Shown: positions 1 through 5,747 of the stretch, in pieces
Layout of the letters: the number at the start of each line of letters is the position of its first letter
Numbering within the stretch: position 1 is the first letter of the stretch
Assembly: GCA_033765305.1 (NCBI GenBank)
Contig: JANRID010000022.1
Location: 1-14,142 of the forward strand
Reading direction: 5' to 3'
DNA length: 14,142 nt
Origin: RDXT01 sp033765305
GTDB lineage: Bacteria; Bacteroidota; Bacteroidia; J057
Translations under genes and position numbers: made by a program
The notes under the pieces: generated by a model
What the model was told of the DNA's origin: nothing
The model's database searches: none
What the model saw: the letters and a program-made list of their open reading frames with translations, nothing else

Positions 1-297
1 AGGTAAATCGATTTACCTCAAAGCTCAATGCATTGTGCTTTGAGGTAGGGGTACCCACCCCTGGGGGTAAATGCATTTACCTCTGAGCTGATATCATATG
101 AGCTTTGAGCTAAATGCATTTACCTTCCGGGGTACCCCCCCTACCCTTGTAGCTAAATGCATTTGCCTTTGAGGTACCCCCCCCTACCTCCAGGGGTAAA
201 TGCATTTACCTTGGAGCTAATATGCCTTTACCTTTGAGGTAAATGCATTGTGCTTGGAGGTAAATGCATTGAGGTCTGAGCTTAATGCATTGTGCTT
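1..297. repeat. Tandem array of about 14 dyad-symmetric units, one per 21-22 bp
   Basis: The commonest unit is GGTAAATGCATTTACC, perfect at 66-81 and 195-210; a variant with core ATCGAT is perfect at 1-18. ATGCAT cores start at 28, 71, 114, 157, 200, 243, 264 and 285, giving spacings of 43, 43, 43, 43, 43, 21 and 21. Halfway between the 43-bp steps lie other dyads: a GGTACC-centred one near 52, AGCT-arms at 86-104, GGGTA/TACCC at 130-146, GAGGTA/TACCTC at 171-190, and a degenerate one centred near 224. Dyad centres therefore fall at about 9.5, 30.5, 52.5, 73.5, 95, 116.5, 138, 159.5, 180.5, 202.5, 224, 245.5, 266.5 and 287.5. The array is richer in A/T than the surrounding genes and starts at base 1, so it may extend upstream. 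It has no coding potential I can support. Its function is unknown. Confidence 0.85.
14..47. repeat. 34-bp inverted repeat within the dyad array
   Basis: Two 17-nt arms meet at 30/31 in an ATGCAT core and pair throughout except at 25/36 (T opposite T). The dyad runs through the flanking CAAAG/CTTTG spacers into the TACCT/AGGTA of the neighbouring units. Symmetry is therefore kept across unit boundaries and not only inside each unit. It could extrude as a cruciform or fold as an RNA hairpin. Confidence 0.75.
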
Positions 298-310
298 TGG
301 GGTAGGAAGT

Positions 311-333
311 ACCAAGCAGCAAGTCGGAAGACT
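311..333. repeat. CAAGTCGGAAGACT box, copy 1
   Basis: The exact 14-mer CAAGTCGGAAGACT lies at 320-333, preceded by ACCAAGCAG. Within it AGTC-GGAA-GACT is a small inverted repeat whose loop matches the GNRA tetraloop pattern if transcribed. Two identical copies follow downstream. Confidence 0.7.
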
Positions 334-345
334 GGCTTTGGGGGG

Positions 346-404
346 TATTGCGTAGTGCGTATTGGGTAGTGAGTAGTGAGTATCAAGTATCAAGTCGGAA
401 GACT
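346..404. repeat. GTAGTG/GTATT simple-repeat tract with CAAGTCGGAAGACT box, copy 2
   Basis: A degenerate tract of GTAGTGCGTATT and GTAGTGAGTA words at 346-378 runs into a 26-bp stretch at 379-404. That stretch recurs with few differences at 549-574 and ends in the second exact copy of CAAGTCGGAAGACT (391-404). I see nothing coding here. Confidence 0.7.
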
Positions 405-410
405 AGCAGG

Positions 411-441
411 CGCGCTTTGCGCCTCCTTGCGGTTGACAAAA
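411..441. repeat. CTTTGCG/CCTTGCGG box, copy 1
   Basis: This is a GC-rich box made of GCGCTTTGCGCC, CCTTGCGG and a trailing A-rich end (TTGACAAAA). It directly follows CAAGTCGGAAGACT box 2. Related boxes lie at 500-541 and 579-617, so the two repeat families form a composite unit. Confidence 0.65.
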
Positions 442-474
442 GGCCGGCGGCTGAGCGGAGCCGAAGCCCCGGCC
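442..474. other. GC-rich imperfect hairpin in the repeat mosaic
   Basis: GGCCGG at 442-447 pairs with CCGGCC at 469-474. An inner stem, CGGCT at 448-452 with AGCCG at 459-463, closes a six-base loop, and a five-base bulge lies on the 3' side. No T-run follows on either strand, so it does not look like an intrinsic terminator. Confidence 0.5.
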
Positions 475-499
475 ATACCCGCATGCTGCAAGACTGAAC

Positions 500-541
500 G
501 GCCTCCTCTGCGCCTCCTTGCGCCCCTTGCGGCTGGAAAAC
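500..541. repeat. CTTTGCG/CCTTGCGG box, copy 2
   Basis: GGCCTCC is followed by CTGCGCC, TCCTTGCG, CCCCTTGCGG and an A-rich end (CTGGAAAAC). It matches the layout of the boxes at 411-441 and 579-617. Confidence 0.65.
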
Positions 542-548
542 AGTAGCA

Positions 549-574
549 AGTATTCAGTATCAAGTCGGAAGACT
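549..574. repeat. CAAGTCGGAAGACT box, copy 3 (26-bp extended match)
   Basis: The stretch AGTATTCAGTATCAAG followed by TCGGAAGACT matches 379-404 closely over 26 bp, including the exact 14-mer at 561-574. It again sits just upstream of a CCTTGCG box. Confidence 0.7.
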
Positions 575-578
575 GGAA

Positions 579-617
579 GGCCTCCTTGCGCCCCTTTGCG
601 CCCCTTGCGGTGAAAAC
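579..617. repeat. CTTTGCG/CCTTGCGG box, copy 3
   Basis: GGCCTCCTTGCG, CCCCTTTGCG and CCCCTTGCGG come in succession, ending in TGAAAAC. An open frame runs from 586 into xylB, but its product over this stretch is only translated repeat, so the box is treated as noncoding. Confidence 0.65.
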
Positions 618-647
618 AGCAGCAGGCCGCAATCCATGCCGCAACGC

Positions 648-678
648 TTGGCCGTTCGGCTTCCCTTGCCTATCTTCT
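648..678 (+). promoter_or_regulatory. Weak candidate Bacteroidota-type promoter for xylB
   Basis: TTGG at 648-651 and TATCTTCT at 671-678 are separated by 19 bp. This resembles the Bacteroidota -33 TTTG and -7 TAnnTTTG elements and lies 25 bp before the xylB ATG. Both elements have mismatches, so support is thin. Confidence 0.25.
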
Positions 679-702
679 GCGGCCATTCTAACCCGGCCCC
701 GC

Positions 703-2220
703 ATGCTGCTTCTCGGCTACGATATCGGCAGTTCCTCCGTCAAAGGCGCCATCCTCGACGGCGAAACCGGCCGCTGCCTCGCTTCCGCCCAGTACCCTCC
801 GCATGAGCTTGCCATCGATGCGCCGGCCCCCGGCTGGGCCGAGCAGCACCCCGATACCTGGTGGGACTGCCTCACAGAAGTCACCCGCGCCCTCCTGGCC
901 TCCGGCGCCGCCGCGCCCGATGCCATCGGCGCCATCGGCATCTCCTACCAGATGCACGGCCTGGTGGTCACGGACGAATCCGGCAGCCCCCTGCGCCCTT
1001 CCATCATCTGGTGCGACAGCCGGGCCGTGGCCATCGGCGCCCAGGCCTTCGAGGCGCTGGGCAGCGCCTACTGCCTGGGCCATCTGCTCAATTCCCCCGG
1101 CAACTTCACCGCCTCCAAGCTGCGCTGGGTCCGGGAGCAGGAGCCGGAGATCTACCGCCGCATCCGCTATTTCATGCTGCCGGGCGACTACCTCGCCTTC
1201 CGCCTCAGCGGCACCGCCGCCACCACCCTCAGCGGCCTCTCGGAGGGCATCTGCTGGGATTTCGCCGAAAACCGCCCGGCCCGGGCCCTGCTGGACTACT
1301 ACGGCATCAGCCCGGAGCTGATCCCGCCGCTGGTTCCGGTCTTCGGGGAGCAGGGCCGGCTGAGCGGCCCCGCCGCCCGTACCCTGGGCCTGCCCGAAGG
1401 CATTCCCATTACCTACCGCGCCGGCGACCAGCCCAACAATGCCCTTTCGCTCCAGGTGCTCCAGCCCGGCGAAGTAGCGGCTACGGCAGGCACCTCCGGC
1501 GTGGTGTACGGCGTCAGCGGCGAGGTGCGCTTCGACCCGCAGTCGCGGGTCAACAGCTTCGCCCATGTGAACCACGGCCCGGAGACCCGCATCGGCATCC
1601 TGCTCTGCGTCAACGGCTCCGGCATCCTCAACAGCTGGATGCGCCGCCATGCGGGCGCAGGGCTCAGCTATGCGGACATGAATGCGCTGGCGGCGCAGGC
1701 CCCCGCCGGCGCGGAGGGGCTGCGCATCCTGCCTTTCGGCAACGGCGCCGAGCGCCTGCTGGGCAACCTCGACCCCGGCTGCCGCATCCTGGGCCTCGAT
1801 TTCAACCGCCACAGCCGCAGCCATCTGTTCCGCGCCGCCCAGGAGGGCATTGTCTTTGCCTTCCAGTACGGCCTCGAAGCCATGGCAGACACCGGCCTGC
1901 GCCCCGGCGTGATCCGCGCCGGCATGGCCAACCTCTTCCTGAGCCCGCTCTTCCGCGAAGCCCTGGCTGCGCTCAGCGGCGTGCCCATCGAGCTGTTCAA
2001 CACCGACGGCGCCCAGGGCGCCGCACGGGGCGCCGGCATCGGCGCAGGGTATTACGCCAGCCCGGCCGAAGCCTTCGCCGGGCTCGCCTGCACCGCCCGG
2101 ATAGAGCCGGACGCGTCGCTCAGCGGACCGTACAGGGACGCATATGCGCACTGGAGCCAGCTGCTGGCCCATACCCTCCGCGAGCGGCATGGAATTGGTG
2201 AAGTTTCCATGAATCCGTAA
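703..2220 (+). CDS. xylB: Xylulokinase (FGGY carbohydrate kinase)
   Basis: Predicted to phosphorylate D-xylulose to xylulose 5-phosphate with ATP in the cytoplasm, feeding the pentose phosphate pathway. The 505-residue length is usual for XylB. The N-terminal FGGY domain opens with the phosphate-binding motif DIGSSSVK (7-14), then QMHG (83-86) and IIWCDSRA (101-108). AGDQPNNA (240-247) carries the likely catalytic Asp242 and TAGTSGV follows at 261-267. The C-terminal domain ends with an alanine/glycine-rich DGAQGAARGAGIGAG stretch. I chose the ATG at 703 because the fold begins immediately there; an in-frame upstream extension to 586 would translate repeat DNA. The motifs match Bacteroidota XylB-like kinases as I remember them. 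No xylose isomerase gene is in the window, so another FGGY substrate such as ribulose remains possible. The DUF4301 gene follows closely and probably shares its transcript. Confidence 0.88.
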   Translation: MLLLGYDIGSSSVKGAILDGETGRCLASAQYPPHELAIDAPAPGWAEQHPDTWWDCLTEVTRALLASGAAAPDAIGAIGISYQMHGLVVTDESGSPLRPSIIWCDSRAVAIGAQAFEALGSAYCLGHLLNSPGNFTASKLRWVREQEPEIYRRIRYFMLPGDYLAFRLSGTAATTLSGLSEGICWDFAENRPARALLDYYGISPELIPPLVPVFGEQGRLSGPAARTLGLPEGIPITYRAGDQPNNALSLQVLQPGEVAATAGTSGVVYGVSGEVRFDPQSRVNSFAHVNHGPETRIGILLCVNGSGILNSWMRRHAGAGLSYADMNALAAQAPAGAEGLRILPFGNGAERLLGNLDPGCRILGLDFNRHSRSHLFRAAQEGIVFAFQYGLEAMADTGLRPGVIRAGMANLFLSPLFREALAALSGVPIELFNTDGAQGAARGAGIGAGYYASPAEAFAGLACTARIEPDASLSGPYRDAYAHWSQLLAHTLRERHGIGEVSMNP

Positions 2221-2255
2221 CTTTCCCAGGCCAAATGCAACCGCAACTCGCCAGC

Positions 2256-3779
2256 ATGTTTACTGAACAGGACCTACTGCAACTGCAGCGCCGCGGCTCC
2301 GATCCCGCCACGGTCGAACAGCAGATCCGCAACTTCGAGCAGGGATTCCCCTTCCTGCCGCTTGTGCGCCCCGCCACCGCAGGCGACGGCCTGCGCCGCC
2401 TCTCCGACGGCGAAACGCAGGCATATGCCCAGGCCTACCGCGAACGGCTCGGCAGCCTGGAGGTGCTGAAGTTTGTGCCCGCATCGGGCGCGGCCAGCCG
2501 CATGTTCCAGGCGCTCTTCGCCTGCCTCAACAGCTTTGACGGCTCCGAAGCCGCCAAGGCTGCCGTGCTGGCCGACAAGCACCTGAGCGCCTTCTTCAGC
2601 CGCATCCGGGACTTTGCCTTCTTTGAAGACCTGCAGGCCGCCTGCGCCCCGGATCCGCTGGATGCGCTGCTCGAAGCCCAGGAATACGGCATCATCCTCC
2701 GCAAGCTGCTCACCGAGGACGGCCTCGGCTACGGCAGCCTGCCCAAGGGCCTGCTGCAGTTCCACCGCTACCCCGAGGGGCCGCGTACTCCGGCTGCCGA
2801 GCACCTCGTGGAAGGCGCTGCCTATGCCGCCCCTGCCGGCGGCACGGCGCAGCTGCACCTCACGGTGTCGCCCGAGCACCGGGAGAAGTTTGCCGCACAC
2901 CTGGGCGCCATCCTGCCCGCCTATGAGGCGCAGCTCGGCGTGCGGTTCGAGGTGTCGTATTCGGAGCAGAAGCCTTCGACCGATACCATCGCGGTGGACG
3001 GAGACAACCAGCCCTTCCGCAATGAGGACGGCAGCCTGCTCTTCCGCCCCGCCGGCCACGGCGCGCTGCTGGACAACCTCGACGATCTCTCCGCCGATGT
3101 GATCTTCATCAAGAACATCGACAATGTGGTGCCCGACCGGCTGAAGGCGGAGACCATCCGCTTCAAGCAGGCGCTGGCCGGCCTCCTGCTGGAGACCCAG
3201 ACGCAGATCTTCGGGCTGCTGGACCGCCTCGATCAGGATGCGGACGCATTGGCCGAGGCAGAAGCGCTGCTCGAAGGCCCGCTCTGCGTGACGCCGCCCG
3301 ATGGGTATGCAGGCTGGAGCGCCCCGGAGCGCCTGGCTTACGTGCAGGCCAAGCTCAGCCGCCCGCTGCGCGTCTGCGGCATGGTAAAGAACGAAGGCGA
3401 GCCCGGCGGCGGCCCCTTCTGGGCCCGCAACAGCGACGGCACGCTGTCCCTCCAGATCGCCGAAAGCGCCCAGGTGGACAAGCACGATCCGGAGCAGCAG
3501 GCCATTGCCCAGGCGGCCACGCACTTCAACCCCGTGGACCTCGTCTGCGCCACCCGCGACCGCCACGGCAAGCCCTTCCCCCTCATGCAGTTCCGCGATC
3601 CGCAGACCGGCTTCATCTCCAGCAAGTCCAAGGACGGCCGCGAACTCAAGGCCCAGGAGCTGCCCGGCCTCTGGAACGGCTCCATGTCGGACTGGAATAC
3701 GGTGTTTGTCGAAGTGCCGGTCATCACCTTCAATCCGGTCAAAACCGTCAACGATCTGCTCCGCCCCGAGCACCAGTAA
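2256..3779 (+). CDS. DUF4301 family protein, unknown function
   Basis: A 507-residue soluble protein recognised as the Bacteroidota DUF4301 family, for which I know no established role. Conserved-looking blocks are LKFVPASGAASRMF (71-84), LPKGLLQFHRYPEG (162-175) with TPAAEHLVEGA (178-188), LHLTVSPEH (200-208), FRPAGHGALLDNL (263-275) with IFIKNIDNV (283-291), and GMVKNEGEPGGGPFW (375-389). Their order recalls GT-A type sugar nucleotidyltransferases (glycine-rich loop, PK lysine, GHG and D-N metal region), but this is inference. The ATG at 2256 gives the N-terminus MFTEQDL that I associate with the family; the in-frame ATG at 2235 would add seven residues. It starts 15-36 nt after the xylB stop, which suggests co-transcription and perhaps a role in sugar activation. 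The intrinsic terminator just downstream closes the unit. Confidence 0.82.
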   Translation: MFTEQDLLQLQRRGSDPATVEQQIRNFEQGFPFLPLVRPATAGDGLRRLSDGETQAYAQAYRERLGSLEVLKFVPASGAASRMFQALFACLNSFDGSEAAKAAVLADKHLSAFFSRIRDFAFFEDLQAACAPDPLDALLEAQEYGIILRKLLTEDGLGYGSLPKGLLQFHRYPEGPRTPAAEHLVEGAAYAAPAGGTAQLHLTVSPEHREKFAAHLGAILPAYEAQLGVRFEVSYSEQKPSTDTIAVDGDNQPFRNEDGSLLFRPAGHGALLDNLDDLSADVIFIKNIDNVVPDRLKAETIRFKQALAGLLLETQTQIFGLLDRLDQDADALAEAEALLEGPLCVTPPDGYAGWSAPERLAYVQAKLSRPLRVCGMVKNEGEPGGGPFWARNSDGTLSLQIAESAQVDKHDPEQQAIAQAATHFNPVDLVCATRDRHGKPFPLMQFRDPQTGFISSKSKDGRELKAQELPGLWNGSMSDWNTVFVEVPVITFNPVKTVNDLLRPEHQ

Positions 3780-3804
3780 GCAGCACGGCACCGGTGCCGG
3801 CTGC

Positions 3805-3835
3805 AAGCCTCCGCCAGTGCGGAGGCTTTTTCTTT
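3805..3835 (+). terminator. Rho-independent terminator of the xylB-DUF4301 unit
   Basis: GCCTCCGC (3807-3814) pairs perfectly with GCGGAGGC (3819-3826) around a CAGT loop, and the flanking AA/TT extends the stem to 10 bp. A T-rich tail (TTTTTCTTT) follows. It lies 25 nt after the DUF4301 stop and separates this unit from the next plus-strand cluster. Confidence 0.9.
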
Positions 3836-3923
3836 GGCCGGAGCGCTCAATTTTTCATCCGGAGGAAGGGTATTCTCCCCGGCAACCCCGTAATTCGCAT
3901 CCGGATTTCCTTATCCCCGCACA

Positions 3924-4904
3924 ATGGAATACAGAAGACTCGGACATGCAGGCCTCAAGGTGAGCGCACTCTCCCTGGGCTCCTGGCTGACCTTCGGCAA
4001 GCAGATCAGCGACGAAACTGCTGCCGGCCTGATGAAGCTCGCCTACGACCACGGCGTCAATTTCTTCGACAATGCTGAAATTTACGCCCGCGGCCAGTCG
4101 GAGATCGTGATGGGCCGGATTCTGAAGCAGATGGAATGGCCGCGCGATACGTGGCTGGTATCCAGCAAGGTGTATTTCGGCGCCGGCGGCAAGCTGCCCA
4201 ACCAGACCGGGCTGAGCCGCAAGCACATCGTGGAAGCCTGCGAGGCCGCCCTCAAGCGCCTGCAGGTGGACTACCTGGATCTGTTTTTCTGCCACCGTCC
4301 CGATTATCAGACGCCGGTGGAAGAAACAGTGTTTGCGATGAATACCTTGATCCAGCAGGGTAAAATCCTGTACTGGGGCACCTCGGAGTGGCCGGCGGAG
4401 CGGATCATGGAAGCGCATCTCGTGGCGCGGGAAAACCGGCTGATTCCGCCGCAGATGGAGCAGCCGCAGTACAACCTGTTTCACCGCAGGCAGGTGGAGC
4501 TGGACTACCAGACGCTCTACGAGCGCGGGATGGGCACCACCATCTGGTCGCCGCTGGCTTCGGGCCTGCTGACGGGCAAGTACAACGACGCCGGCCCGGA
4601 CGATACCCGCTTCGATATTCCCGGCATGGAATGGCTCAAGGCGGAGGTCTTCCGCGAAGGCCGCATGGACCAGGTGCGCGCGCTGACGGCGCTCGCCGGC
4701 GGGCTAGGCATCAGCATGACCCACCTGGCCCTGGCCTGGTGCGCCAAAAACCCCCACGTGAGCACGGTGATCCTCGGCGCTTCCCGCCCGGAGCAGCTGA
4801 GCGAAAACCTCAGGGCGCTCGATGCCCTGCCCCTGCTGACGCCCGATGTGATGGAGCGGATCGAGCAGATCGTCAAGAACAAACCCCAGCGCACGCTCTT
4901 CTGA
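3924..4904 (+). CDS. Aldo/keto reductase, Kv-beta-like (AKR6 type)
   Basis: Predicted cytoplasmic NADPH-dependent oxidoreductase with a TIM barrel; 326 residues is normal for the family. The catalytic tetrad is visible as Asp49, Tyr54, Lys82 and His124. The stretches GLSRKHIVEACEAALKRLQ (96-114), LYWGTSEWPAERIMEA and TTIWSPLASGLLTGKY closely resemble the beta subunits of voltage-gated K+ channels and bacterial relatives such as YghZ. The C-terminal VSTVILGASRPEQLSENL is the usual cofactor-phosphate binding segment. It opens a plus-strand cluster after a terminator, with the TauE-type gene starting 12 nt after its stop. I see no clear promoter in the short spacer upstream. The natural substrate cannot be read from sequence; general aldehyde or methylglyoxal detoxification is the usual guess for this group. 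Confidence 0.88.
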   Translation: MEYRRLGHAGLKVSALSLGSWLTFGKQISDETAAGLMKLAYDHGVNFFDNAEIYARGQSEIVMGRILKQMEWPRDTWLVSSKVYFGAGGKLPNQTGLSRKHIVEACEAALKRLQVDYLDLFFCHRPDYQTPVEETVFAMNTLIQQGKILYWGTSEWPAERIMEAHLVARENRLIPPQMEQPQYNLFHRRQVELDYQTLYERGMGTTIWSPLASGLLTGKYNDAGPDDTRFDIPGMEWLKAEVFREGRMDQVRALTALAGGLGISMTHLALAWCAKNPHVSTVILGASRPEQLSENLRALDALPLLTPDVMERIEQIVKNKPQRTLF

Positions 4905-4916
4905 GCGGCTCCCAGC

Positions 4917-5702
4917 ATGGAAGAACTGCTCCGGGACCTGACCCCCTGGAAACTGGCCGCCCTGCTGCTGGGCGGGGTGCTGTCAGGCATGATCAATACC
5001 CTGGCCGGCAGCGGATCGCTGATCACGCTGCCGCTCTTCATGTTCATCTGCGGGCTGCCGGCGCCCATCGCCAACGGCACCAGCCGCGTGGGCATTCTGC
5101 TCCAGAATGCGGTAGGGCTGCTGATCTACCGCAAGCAGGGGCGGATCATTACGCCGGAGGCCCGCCGGGTGCTGCTGCCGGTGCTGGCCGGCAGCGTGGC
5201 CGGGGCATCCATTGCGGTCACCCTCGACGAGCGCATCATGAATTACTGCATCGGCGGGCTGATGCTGTTCATGCTGGCGGTGCTGCTGATGCGCCCCGAG
5301 CGGTGGATCCGGGAAGGGCAGCCGGATCTGGCAAAGCTCCGGCATCCGGCTACAGTCGCGGCGTTTGTCGCCATCGGCCTCTACGGCGGGTTTATCCAGG
5401 CCGGGGTGGGCGTGTTTCTGCTGGCAGGCCTGGTGCTGGCGGCAGGCTTCAGCCTCTCGGGCGCCAACAGCCTCAAGCTGCTGGTCGTAGGAGCGCTCAA
5501 TGTGCCTGCATTCTTCATTTTCGCATTCAACCACCAGATCCACTGGGTGTTCGGGCTCATTCTCGCCTCCAGCCAGGGGCTCGGCGCCTACCTGGCCATT
5601 CAGATGCAGGAACGGGTGCCCAACGCCAACCTCTGGACCTACCGCCTGCTGATCGTGATGGTGGCGGCCTCGTTTATACGCTACCTGATCGAGTGGTTCT
5701 GA
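4917..5702 (+). CDS. TauE/SafE family membrane permease
   Basis: A 261-residue integral membrane protein with about eight hydrophobic segments (roughly 12-34, 36-56, 85-103, 107-125, 147-175, 183-205, 210-230, 241-258). Two halves each begin with a glycine-rich signature, GGVLSGMINTLAGSGS (19-34) and GLYGGFIQAGVGVFLLAG (154-171), the internal duplication expected of TauE/SafE (DUF81) proteins. Family members export sulfite, sulfoacetate or other small anions, but substrate assignments are weak and this one is unknown. The ATG is 12 nt after the reductase stop and the desaturase begins about 45 nt after its own stop, so it is probably the second gene of a four-gene unit. Nothing in it is truncated. 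Confidence 0.85.
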   Translation: MEELLRDLTPWKLAALLLGGVLSGMINTLAGSGSLITLPLFMFICGLPAPIANGTSRVGILLQNAVGLLIYRKQGRIITPEARRVLLPVLAGSVAGASIAVTLDERIMNYCIGGLMLFMLAVLLMRPERWIREGQPDLAKLRHPATVAAFVAIGLYGGFIQAGVGVFLLAGLVLAAGFSLSGANSLKLLVVGALNVPAFFIFAFNHQIHWVFGLILASSQGLGAYLAIQMQERVPNANLWTYRLLIVMVAASFIRYLIEWF

Positions 5703-5747
5703 GGGGAATTTCCGCAACAAATCGCCGCAATCTCCGGTTTGATACCC

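Noticed and set aside
1..297. CRISPR array
   Set aside because: Periodic repeats are present, but the repeating unit is contiguous with no unique spacers of constant length, and no cas genes are nearby.
442..474. Intrinsic terminator upstream of the repeat boxes
   Set aside because: A stem exists, but no T-run follows it on either strand and no gene ends nearby in the window.
586..702. In-frame N-terminal extension of xylB
   Set aside because: The extension translates the CCTTGCG repeat box, has no family similarity, and the FGGY fold starts directly at the ATG at 703.
688..2190. Long minus-strand open frame opposite xylB
   Set aside because: It is a GC-rich antisense shadow with Ala/Gly/Arg-biased composition and no motifs, while the plus strand encodes a complete xylulokinase.
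2274..3806. Long minus-strand open frame opposite DUF4301
   Set aside because: It has low-complexity composition and no recognisable domain, it spans the terminator hairpin, and the sense gene is convincing.
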